From Ctena decussata (taxonomy: Eukaryota; Mollusca; Bivalvia; Lucinida; Lucinidae), in the NCBI GenBank assembly GCA_963989385.1, contig OZ022509.1, forward strand, positions 53,026,271 to 53,090,270: DNA of 64,000 nucleotides, given 5' to 3'. The notes under the pieces are model-generated. The model was not told the origin of the DNA. It made no database searches and worked only from the letters and a program-made list of their open reading frames with translations. Positions 14,201-26,200 of the stretch are shown here, piece by piece; within the stretch, counting starts at the first letter, position 1; the number at the start of each line of letters is the position of its first letter. The position numbers were made by a program, and so were the translations under genes.

Positions 14201-17200
14201 GAAATTTTCAAAGTTCTATTTTACCTGAATGATATTTTAAATATGGAACCAGAATGTTTTTACTGTTTTAGTTCATTTGTTATGAATTTTGAAAAATAAT
14301 GTTATATTTCATGCGAGACAAATGCTTTTTTCTATAGATTTATCATGATAATTGTCTAATTTCAAAAGCTTTTTTTTTCAAAACAAAGCGCTAAGTCTGG
14401 CAGTTGGTTAAGACTAAGTATTTCATTTGGATTTCCTAAGGCCAAACTTCTCTTTCATCCACTAAATAACAATAGACATTTATATTTCAGCACAATCCTA
14501 TTTTCAAAAATTAGGGCAAACAAACTATAAGGCGCTTTTAATCACATCATTTATTGTTGACATAAATTTAACATTTTTGTGAAAAATATTTCGATAAAAC
14601 ATACGTTACCAGACATCACCAGGTTCATCTGACGATGACCGTCTTCACAATAATGCAAACAATGACATCTAATACTCAAAACGTCAACACTGTTTTAAAG
14701 ATAGACCTCATTTTGGTAGAGCTTTCGGACAGGCTCCGTATGGTGCTCCAGTGGCTGTTGACCCTGGGGGTGGAGGGGACACATCCGATACGACGAAACT
14801 GAACTACTAGAAGAGCTTTCTATTTGAATGAAGCAAACCAGCCTATCGCAAAAGAATAGCAGGAAAAAAACTTTCAATAGCAGCAGCTGTGTTAGTTTCA
14901 GTGTTTGCCTCTGTTTTCGGTTGGATGATGACTCTAAAGGAAAGAATTTGCTCCTCCAAGACCTAACTCATTCCTTTGAGAGCTCAACTCTCGATTGATT
15001 GTTTTGAGACAGTATTTCAGTGTATATCGGGCCGTCTTCCAGAGGGGGAGAAAGAAATGACAGGCGAGAGAAAAAATGTCAAAACAACCCCCACCCGCAC
15101 CTACTGCAAGCACAGTAGGCCCTTGCCCTACAATTTTCAAAATCAGTAGGACGCCGCGGCACTGGAAGCTACACACAGCACCATTGCACCTCCTGATCAC
15201 CTCTAGCTCAACTCTTGAAGGAAAGAATTTGCTCTTTTAGTGGCAGACTTTTTTAATGTTAAGACTTATCGCTTTGTCGTCCCGCAAACTGAAAGTCACA
15301 AAAATGGTTTCCCTATGCAAGAATGGGGGAAAACATTGGAACTTGGCATTGTTTTGGGGGAAAATAACAAAGGTCGGTGATCAGATGGCGGATCGCATTT
15401 TACATAACCGTTTGCTTTTTTCTTTTGACGTGGCTCAATCTTTGAATTCTGAATCTTTCTGATTTAAAGTTAGATGTGAATTTTTAGGTAACGTTTTATG
15501 CAAACCAAATTTGTTCAAATAACCTCATACGACAAAACCAACAAAGTGGCATGTGCGCCCAGCGAAAACTTATATCAGCCTAGGCATCCGCATAGAGCTA
15601 GCTAAGAGCCACGACATGACAAAACAAACAAATGGCATATGCGCCCAACGAAGATTCAGATCAGCCTGGGCAATCGAATAGATCCCCCGTGCTCGTCCCG
15701 GATAGAATAGGCCAGACGTATCCCTCTGCGTGACGTAAAAGGCTGTCTAAGAGGGGCAGCTCGTGTCGTGAGCTGCGACCTGTGTTGTTGGAAGAAGGGA
15801 TCCTGGTGATTGAGTTGGCTGCCTGCGACGTAGTCAGTCTGCAACACATCAGTTTGGCCCGGATTTCAACTAGACGGGAGGTCATATGGGCCCGAATATG
15901 ACCAATCGGCTTTGTCGTGCCATGCCCTGAGAACCAACTTTACTTTCTCTTCCTATCTTTGTATCATTCTGATACTGACCATGAACCCTTTTTCTCATCT
16001 TTTTCCATTCCTAGAAGGCGGCGGCTGATGGGTCAATCGTGTAGGCATTCTGTCCTATCCTGTCCTATAGTGGTGCTCCCTTGTTAGGCTCCACGGCGGG
16101 TGGAGAGCACCGGAGATGAATTATTTTCTTTATCTTCTCACGCCCCCCCCCCCCCCCCCAATTTCAAACCCCAAAGCTTCCCATAATAATTCGAAACGCT
16201 TACGTGAAACTGACTCTGATGACCCATCAGAGAACGATCTCAGTCAACCGACAGCGTTTGCTTCTTCTCCGCGCTTCTTGGTAATCCATTCTCAAGAGGA
16301 AAGGCAAATGGCAAGTCTTTCCCCATTCGTTATAGAGAATGTACTGCATGGCATGGCTGGTGTGCCAAAAAGCATAAAGAAATTACGATCAGGTGATCTT
16401 CTCGTGGAATACATTAAGAAAAAGCAAATAAAAAGTCTATTACGCCTAGAAAAATTCCACGACCTGAAAGTAAAAGTGTCACTACACAGCTCCCTCAATA
16501 CAAGCATGGCCGTTGTTCGCTGCCCCGATTAAGGGCGGTTAGCGAGCAAGGGGTCCTTGACAATATGAGGGAGCAGGATGTGTAGTTGGAGTCCGCAGAA
16601 TCAAGATTCGTCGAGACGGCTCCCTTAAGGACACTAATACCTTCGTTTTCACCTTCAACACATCAGTGCTGCCGAAACAGTTGAAAATTGCCTTTCTTCG
16701 AGTCTCTGTCGATCCATACATCCAAAATCCTCTGCGCTGTTACCAGTGTCAGTTATTTGGTCACCATGAAGACAGATGCAAAAAACAAATGATATGTAAC
16801 AACTGTGTTAAACCCAAACATACAACTCATGATAAAGACTGTTCAAATACAGCCAAATGCGTGAACTTTTCGGGAAACCACCCTGCCGATTCGCGACATT
16901 GCCAGGCCTGGAACACTGAAGAAGAAATTCTCAAAGTCAAGTACACCAGGAACATATCATTTCCAGAAGCGCGGAAAATCGAAGAAAGTTACACAGCAGC
17001 GCCAGGTAAAAGTTATGCAAGCATCACGAAGACTGCTGGTGCCACGGTATCATGTATTGATGCGCAGACACAAACAGATCATGTCCTCATCACAGTAGCT
17101 CCACAGTCTTCGTCTTATAATGCTTCATCAACTGAAACTTCTACTGAAGCAAAACTTAGTCAAAAAGATAAAGAAAATCTGAAAAAGCAGATAGAAAGTT

Positions 17201-20200
17201 AGTACAAATTGTCCGTGATACACTTGTATAGCACGGCAATACTAACAAGAATACATCAAACAGGCCTCCTGACCCTAAACCAAAGGGAAAGGAGAAACAT
17301 GTACTTGAATCTGACAGGCTGCCGAAAGGATCTACTGATCTGATTAAGCAGCATAATAAGTGGTCTGTCTTGGAAGATATGGAGGCAGAGGAATCTCCAC
17401 CCTATCTTCCAAAAGGGACACTTAACAGAATACCTACTTCATAAGAATAGATCTAACCTTTTCGCTCCCTTTGTTATAATTAACAATAATGAAAACTAGA
17501 ATTTTACAGTGGAATTATCGAGGCTTAAAAGCCAACTATGAAGAAACATTGTTCCTTCTTAAGGATTATGAGCCTGCTGCTCTATGTCTTCAAGAAACAC
17601 ATCTAAAAGTTACAGATAACATTTCCATTAAAAAATTACAGCTCTTTCAACACCTTTTCAACAAACAATGAAAGAGCCGCTGGTGGTGTCTCTATCTTTG
17701 TTAATTATTATGCTCCTCATAGTCAAATACCTTTACGCACGATTTTACAAGCCGTTGCCGTTGGTATAACTCTCCATCGCTTGGTTAGTCTTTGTTCTAT
17801 ATATATTCCTCCAAATTCGAGATTGTCTCTCAAAGACCTTGATGATCTTGTTCCGCAGCTACCTTATCCCTACATACTATTAGGTGACTTTAATGGTCAT
17901 AATATCCTTTGGGGTTCCAAAGATATTAAAGGTAGGTTCCTGGGCTAGCGATGTCAATTATGTCCACAAAATAATTTCGTCTTTTTCTGAGCTGTATTGA
18001 ATTCTCTTATTTTTCTGAATTTGTTGCTACTGAGAAACTTGTCAAATGTTGAAGAAAATAGTCGTTTTCCCTTTAGGTTTATTTTCTTTCGTTGGAATTC
18101 CAGTTCTAAAAATAACTATGTTTATTATGTCTATAAGTGCGCGATTTCTGATGCCATTCTCCTCAGGTCAATTTTCCCTTGACGTGAGCTCTCCTAGAGG
18201 TCCTGGCAGGGTGGATGGGTTAAAACTATCCCAAAATGCAATGCAGCACGACATCAGCTAAGTTATCTATTTTTGGCGCAAACTAAAAATAGCGCTAACT
18301 GGTGTGCGAAGCAGAGTTAGGAAATCCCTTGCAAAACAACTTTTCTATTATTTTTTTGATTTACACTTTTTAGTGAAACTTATTAATTCCCTTTTATAAG
18401 TGCTTTCCAACAACTTGGATGAAAGTTCATCAAGATTATGATGCCTTCCAAAGTACAGGAACCTACCTTTAATGACAAAGGCAGAATAATTGAACATTTT
18501 ACTGATAACCACGGACTTTGTCTATATAACACTAAAACTTCTACATATCTACACCCAGCCACTGGTTCCTATACTTCTTTAGACCTCGCCTTTTGCTATC
18601 CCACTCTTCTTTTAGATTATGACTGGAAAGCTCATGATGATCTCTGTGAGAGTGATCACTTTCCCATTTTTCTCAATAACATTGGTCCAGATATTGATGA
18701 ACTTGTTTCAAGACGGAAATTAAATAAAGCTAACTGGACCCAATTTCAAACTCTTTGTGAAACTCGATTACTTGAAGACACCCTGCGAGAGGCTGATGAT
18801 CCGATTGAGTCATTTGCATCTATTCTTATTAACAGCAGAAAAAAACTATTCCAAAAACATCAATAAAATCCAAAAAAGATCAAAAAGTAGTGGTTTACTG
18901 ATAATTGCAAACCTGCTATTAAAGAACGTAAAGGAGCACTGCGACAATTCCATAAACGTCCAACACACGATAATTATCCCCTCGCACCACGAAGTGGTGA
19001 GGGGATATAGATTTTGTCCCGTACGTAAGCACGTACGTATGTTCACCTTTTGTCATCGCTCTAGCACCTTCATTTCTCAACGGATTTCAAAATAACTTCA
19101 CACAAGTGTAGGGCATGACAATATCTCGAGTAAGTTCGACTTTCAGGGTGCTGCGCCCAAGGTCATTGTCACTGTGGCTATTTTTAGAAAAACTTTGTCA
19201 GCGCTCTAGCGCCTTCATTTCTCAATGGATTTTGAAATAACTTCACACAAGTGTAGGGCATGACAATACCTCGAGCAAGTTCGACTTTCAGGGTGCTGCG
19301 CCCAAGGTCAAGGTCACTGTGGCTATTTTTAGAAAAACTTTGTCATCGCTCTAGTGCCGACATTTCTCAACGGATTTTGAAATAACTACACACAAATGTA
19401 GGGCATGACAATATCTCGAGCAAGTTCGACTTCGACTTTCAGGGTGCTGCGCCCAAGGTCAAGGTCACTGTGGCTATTTTTAGAAAAACTTTGTCATCGC
19501 TCTAGCGCCTACAACGGATTTTAAAATAACTTCACATAAATGTAGGGCATGACAATATCTCGAGCAAGTTCGACTTTCAGGGTGCTGCGCCCAAGGTCAA
19601 GGTCACTGTGGCTATTTTTAGAAAAACTTTGTCAGCCATCTAGCGCCTACATTTCTCAATGGATTTTGAAATTACTTCACACAAGTGTAGGGCATGACTA
19701 TATCTCGAGCAAGTTCGACTTTCAGGGTGCTGCGCCCAAGGTCAAGGTCATTGTGGCTATTTTTAGAAAAACTTTGTCATCGCTCTAGTGCCTATATTTC
19801 TCAACGGATTTTGAAATAACTTCACACAAATGTAGGGCATGACAATATCTCGAGCAAGTTCGACTTTCAAGGTGCTGTGCCCAAGGTCAAGGTCACTGTG
19901 GCTATTTTTAAAAAACTTTGTCATCGCTCTAGCGCCTGCATTTCTCCATGGATTTTAAAATAACTTCACACAAATGTAGGGTATGACAATATCTCGAGCG
20001 AGTAGTCTTCTGCGAGGGGATTTGTATCGCCTGCGATGCCTTGTTTAAATAATTATCGTATTTTCCGTGCAAAAGCTCGTCGAACAATTAAAGAATCAAA
20101 GAAGAAGTCTTGGAAACAATATGTTTCCAAATTAAATTTTCGAACTTCAATAAAGAATGTATTGGACATGGTTCGTTAGGTTCAGGGAAAAGGAAAATCT

Positions 20201-23200
20201 CGCTCACTGGGACACTTAAATATGAATAATTCTAAAGTTACTTCCAAAAAAGATATTCCTAATACCTTTGCTGACGCTTTCTCGAAACACTCTTCTTCTG
20301 AAAATTATAGTCCAAAATTCAAAAATATTAATATCAATTCTCTGTAATCATCAAGAATTTTATAATAGGGGTGGCTCACGCATGGTCTCAGATTTTGTTC
20401 AAAACTTGCTGACAGTGTGAGATGTATCACAAAAACAAATGAATGGCCGCTGTTTCATTCATTCACACTTCCGTTGCCATGGTAACGGCTTCCAAAGATT
20501 TTGGTCAAAAACGAACCAAAAATTTTGTAAAATTGAACAATTTAGTCCATTTATTATTGTTAAAATTGCCGTTATTTGGCCTAAATATGTCTTGTTTGTA
20601 AAAATGCAGACCTTTATAAATAATAATAAGTTTTAATATCTCCCTTACTGAATTGCTGTTGTAGTCTCACATACCATGGAATGTGGGTGGGGTAAGCAGG
20701 TCCTGAAAGGCATATTTGAATGGGTACACCAGAGTTGCGCGGGCAGTCTCTGCAGTGGGATTTAAAAAATCATAAAACGAAAAAACATGTATGGGAAATT
20801 ACCATCATATGGTCGTAACCATAGCAACAAAACTTACCCTATTGAAAAACTACAAAAACACAATATTGTTAAAAAAGAATTCATTTATTTCTATGTGGTG
20901 TGATAAGAACAATTCTAAATATATCATGCATTGTATTATTACACTGTATATGCTCTGGTGCCATTTGTTTTACAGAAAAAGGGGCTCAGAAAGGGCTCAA
21001 AAATGGGATTGGGTGGGGGGGGGTATCGAAAGTGTGAAATATCTCTACGATATTATAATCCAATCATATGTAACCGATGGACTGATTGACAAAATCCTAA
21101 ACTTTGCATATGAGAATACAGGAGGAAACAGAAGATGCTGTGAACAAACTAATATTAGCCGCTAAGAGGGGCCCCCAAAGGAGAAAGAAGGGAAAGTTCA
21201 ACTCAAAACACACACAATTTTTATTTTACTTCTGGAATATATAGGCCGTGAGCCAGATATGGTTTACCTACCCCCAAGGGGGGGTTTGTAGACCATAATT
21301 TTCTAAAAGCCCTGTATCTTAGAAGTATTTTTCAGCATGTAAACTCTCTGGCGAATGGGTTTTTACTCTGTAACAGCCTCTTATAAACGTTACCCATTAC
21401 AACAATAAACATAGCATAAAAATGATTGAAAATAATAAAAAAAAATAGTCACTTTCCTATGTTTAAAATTATAGTAGATCCTAGTAGAACAATCCAGTAG
21501 CTAAAAGTTATGATGTTTAAATTATCACTTTAGCTAACATGGTGTAATATACGAGATATTTGTCTTTACAATCCATCAAAATTGCTATTTCCATCCAAAA
21601 TATTTTCTTTTTGTAAATTATTCCTTCCATATTGGACCATATATTTATTACTGTATTAAAGGCTATTTATTCATCTTTTCTGATATGCAAAAATTATTAT
21701 CCTATCTTATACATTTTGTGAGAAATAGGATGTTGAACACAGTAACATCTTACAAATGTTCCATATTACAGTTATCACTTGCAGTTTAATTCAAGTGCTT
21801 GAATTTCACTGTTGGAGTTGAAAACAACGGCAAAGTATAATATTGAATATGTCAGCCTATTAAAACAGCAAGGAACAGTGGCACAGTCGGTAATATACGT
21901 TACCTATGACTATATTCGTTAAAATCATATAATTTTTAGATAAAATCATTTTGTTTTCTTTGGTAGCAGTTTCTTAATAAAAGAATATTTTAATATTAGA
22001 AACAAATACTTTCTGGTTTATTCTTTATCATTAAAGCTATTACTATTAGTGATGTAAATTGCAATAATGTATAAGATAGTTAATTATAATAAGTTTGATA
22101 ACGTTAAACTTGAGCGGAACTTGAGTAGTTTCGTCCTGTTTTGTATAAAACTATAAAATAATCAGTAATCAACAATACGAAATGTGGTACAACTTGTTTA
22201 TTGAAGGATTTGAAAAAATAATTACGTGAACACAGAAAAACTCTAAAGCAGGATAGTAAACCTGAAGTTTGAAGACTTCAGCAAACAAGAGCTGTCGCCT
22301 GACAGCATAGCTCGCCTGAATAGGTGCTTGCCCATCACACAGTTGCTATGGTGGTGTGGACTGCTATGCATAAAACTTCAGGCAAGCATATCCATAATGA
22401 CAACACATTTATAAACAAAAGCTATCTCAGAAATAAGTCTTAATATAAAATTTAAAAAAAAAATCCACATTAAATTTCAAAGTCCATGAGCTTGAGGTCA
22501 AAGAACTAAGGAGTAGGGGAAAGGGCGGGGGGAGGCTAGGATGTATCAAAACCTTGAACCATTATCTAACATCAGTCCACGTATTAGTATCAACTGAGTC
22601 CATTGTGGCACGGTGAAATTATGTCTTCATTAATATAAAACTTCAATCAAAATCTTTAAGACAAAACTCAAAGTTCATGACCTTGACATCAAGGTCATCC
22701 AGTGGGGTAAGTATATAGTGTTTTGTTAAAACTCAAAAAAGTGTCTAACATCAGTTCAAGTGTAAACTAAATCTCTACCAAGCATTATGAATCAGTACGC
22801 AATTAGAAAACTTTAATAAAGACCAAATTTCCTAAGTCCCTGACCTTGACATAAAGGTCAACTAGCAGGGCTGGGGTAGTGCTTTGTAAACCTTTGGACT
22901 AATATCTAACTACAGTGCAAACATAAAAAGTATTCATCAATAGGATGAGGAGGTATATGTCTTTAAAAAACTTTAACCATAACATCCAATCAATAAAAAG
23001 ACAATTTTCTAAGTCCATGACCTTGACATCAAGGTCATTGAGGGGGTTGGGGGTAGTACCATCAAAAACTTTGGATCAGTATCTAACCACAGTGCAAGTA
23101 TCAAAGGAATCCATTCATGGGTTAAGGAGATATTGGGCTTTATAAAACTTCAACCAAAACATCCAGTTCCAAAAAAAAACTCCCACTTTTCAAAGTCCAT

Positions 23201-26200
23201 GACCTTGACATCAAGGTCAAGGAGTGGGGTGGGGGTGCACCCTGTTAAACTTTGGACCAATATCTAACTACAGTGCAAGTATCAAAAGAATCCATCCATG
23301 GGTTAGGGAGATATAGGTCTTTAAAAAACTTTAACCAAAACATCCAATCCGGACGCCGACGCTGACGCCGACGCCAGGGTGACAACAATAGCTCTTCCTG
23401 AACTTTCGTTCAGGCGAGCTAAAAACAGTTATGCATCAAAACTAACGTGAATATTTGCTGGCAGCATATACTTACTTTTGTAAAACTATTGTATATTTTA
23501 CATTACCAAGGGAAACAGCATTGCTTAGAAAAGCAGAATGGTAAATCTGTAGTTTGAAGACTTCAGCCAAACACAGTAACTTATGCATCGAAACTAATGT
23601 GAATACTTGCTGGTAGTGTATACTTAGCTGAGTTAATATGTTGCTTTATTAAGTTTATTAAACATGTAGTTCCCAATAATAATTTGTAAACCAGGAGTTT
23701 GGAAGTATAGTATCAGAAACATTTAATACGGAAAAAGAGAACGGGCAGCTTACTCTTGATATTATAGCAATGTATAACTGCTAAGTTTAAGATAATCTAT
23801 ATTTCTATGATTTCGTTTCTGGCATTTTTAGCTCACCTGAGCCGAAGGCTCACAAGGTGAGCTTATAGTATAGGGTCGGTCCGCCGTCCGTCGTACGTCG
23901 TACGTCGTCCGTTCACACTTTTAAGCATAAATATCTGCCAAAGTAGCTGGCCAATCTTGATCAAATTTTATGTGTAGCATGGTTGGGGTGGGGGATTGAT
24001 TGCATATAGTTTTGGTACAGATTGGTTTAAAACTGTGGTTACCATGGCAACAAAAAGGTCCCATAGACTTATAATGGAGAAACTGTTGTCCGGGCCCTAG
24101 CTTCTTCATTTTTGATCGCAACTTCCTGTAACTTGCAGATATCCAGGACAGCCAAAACATCTCGGACCAGTTCGAATTTGGGCCAGGTTGGACGGTTCTT
24201 TACAGAGTTACTTGCCCTTGAGCGATAAAATATTTTCCCATAGACTTATAATGGGGAAAATGTTGTCCGGGCCCTAGCTTCTTCATTTTTGATCACAACT
24301 TCTTGTAACTTGCAGGTATCCAGGACAGTCAAAACATCTCGGACCAGTTCGAATTTGGGCCAGGTTGGGTCCTTCTTTTCTGAGTTACTTGCCCTTGAGC
24401 GATAAAATATTTTCCCTTAGACTTATAATGGGGAAAATGTTGTCCGGGCCCTAGCTTCTTCATTTTTGATTGCAACTTCTTGGAGGTATCCAGGACAGTC
24501 AAAACATCTCGGACCAGTTCGAATTTGGGCCAGGTTGAATCCTTCTTTTCAGAGTTACTTGCCCTTGAGCGGTAAAATATTTCCCATAGACTTATAATTG
24601 GGAAAATGTTGTCCGGGTCCTAGCTTCATCATTTTTGATCGCAACTTCTTGTAACTTGCAGGTATCCAGGACAGCCAGAACATCTCGGACCAGTTCGAAT
24701 TTGGGCAAGGTTGGATCATTCTTTTCAGAGTTACTTGCCCTTGAGCGATAAAATATTTTCCCATAGACTTTGTCATCGCTCTAGCCCCTTGATTTGTGGA
24801 CCTAATTTGATGTAAGTTCACGCAAATGATAAGTATGACATTATCTTGGATGAATTTGCGTTTCAGCGTTCTGGGATCAAGGTCAAGGTCACAGTGGCTA
24901 TTTTTAGAAAAACTTTGTCATCACTCTAGCACCTTCATTTATTGACTGATTTTGATTAAAACTTCACACAAATGTCTAGTATGACAATATCTTGAATAAG
25001 TTTGCATTTCAGCGTCGTAAGGTCAAGGTCACAGTGGCTATTTTTAGAAAAACTTTGTCATAGCTCTAGCACCTTCATTTGTGGACCGAATTCATTTTAA
25101 TTTCACAGAAGTAATGAGTATGACAATATCTTGGACAAGTTCGAGTTTCAGCCTTCTGGGGTCAAGGTCAAGGCCACAGTGGCTATTTTTACTAAAACTT
25201 TGTCATCCCTCTAGCGCCTTCATTTATGGACCGATTTTGATTAAAACTTCACACAGATGTTTAGCACGACAATATCTTGAAGAAGCTCATGTTTCAGTAT
25301 CCTAAGGTCAAAGTCAAGGTCACAGTGGCTATTTTTAGAAAAACTTGGTCATCGCTCTAGCGCCTTCATTTATGGACCAATTTTGATTTAACTTCACACA
25401 TGTGATAAGTATGGCAATATCTTGGGCAAGTTTGCATTTCATCTATCTGGGTCAAGGCCAAGGTCACAGTGGCTATTTTTAGAAAAACTTTGTCATCACT
25501 CTTGCGCCTTCATTTACGGACCAATTTTGATTTAACTTCACACAAATGTTTAGTATGACAGTATCTTGAACAAGTTTGCGTTTCAGCATTCTAAGGTCAA
25601 GGTCACAGTTGCTACTTTTAGAAAAACTTTGTCATCGCTCTGGCAACTTCATTTATGGACCTACTACACAAATGTTTAGTATGACAATATCTTGAACAAG
25701 TTCATGTTTTAGCGTTCTAAGGTCAAGGACACAGTTGCTGTTTTACAAAAAAAACTTTGTCATCGCACTGGCGACTTCATTTATGGACCGATTTTGATTT
25801 AACTTCACACAAATGTTTAGTATGATAATATCTTAAACAAGTTCGCTGTTCAGCATTATAAGGTCAAGGTCAAGGTCACAGTGGCTATTTTTAGAAAAAC
25901 TTTGTCATAGCTCTAGTGCCTTCTTTCTGTCTGTCAGTACAATTATCTAGCCTTCTCGGTATGCCTTTTCTGTGACAAACAGGTAGGCCGAATTTTTCAA
26001 TTACACCGCATGTGCTGTCCGCAAAGTTTCCTTTCAGCAATGTCTAAAACTAGTTGCCGATTATGATGAAACAGTATTCTTGTATAGTTTGCGTAAGAAT
26101 ACGCAGAATTTAGAGTATGAAGATTTAGATGTTTCCGAGGACGCCGTCAAATACATTGAAATAGACTAATACTGAAGACTCTAAGACATTTGGTTATGTT

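Larger units (their letters stand above)
15690..20345 (+). mobile_element. Decayed non-LTR retrotransposon (LINE), 3' part missing
   Basis: Order: about 400 bp of GC-richer untranslated sequence, ORF1 with CCHC zinc knuckles, ORF2 with an apurinic-type endonuclease, then a linker before the expected reverse transcriptase, where homology ends near 20345. The gag/EN layout and the 'NISFPEARK' motif after the knuckles are seen in Jockey/I-type LINEs; the clade is not certain. Most LINE copies are 5'-truncated; this one keeps the 5' half. It contains two nested insertions. Confidence 0.75.
17489..20345 (+). pseudogene. LINE ORF2 remnant: endonuclease domain, interrupted
   Basis: Begins MKTRILQWNYRGLKAN with the catalytic Glu in CLQETH. 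A +1 shift near 17660 leads to the GDFNGHN motif (about 17883); after the MITE at 17930-18468 the frame resumes to the SDHFP catalytic motif (about 18652). An in-frame TAA occurs at 18862-18864. The HCA-4 insertion at about 18975-20044 splits a linker resembling '..RAKARRTIKESKKKSW'. No YxDD reverse-transcriptase motif follows. Confidence 0.75.

Noticed and set aside
16292..16507. Minus-strand ORF opposite LINE ORF1
   Set aside because: It is the shadow of the gag-like frame, which has recognisable motifs on the plus strand.
18970..20057. A 9-bp direct repeat ATAATTATC around the HCA-4 insert, first read as a target-site duplication
   Set aside because: The LINE protein needs the LNN codons to the right of the insert, so the original already contained two AATAATT-like stretches. 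Only three bases of the match remain unexplained.
20791..21165. 124-codon open reading frame
   Set aside because: Composition is that of random AT-rich translation with a G-run; no domain, no repeats in coding frame, no splice support.
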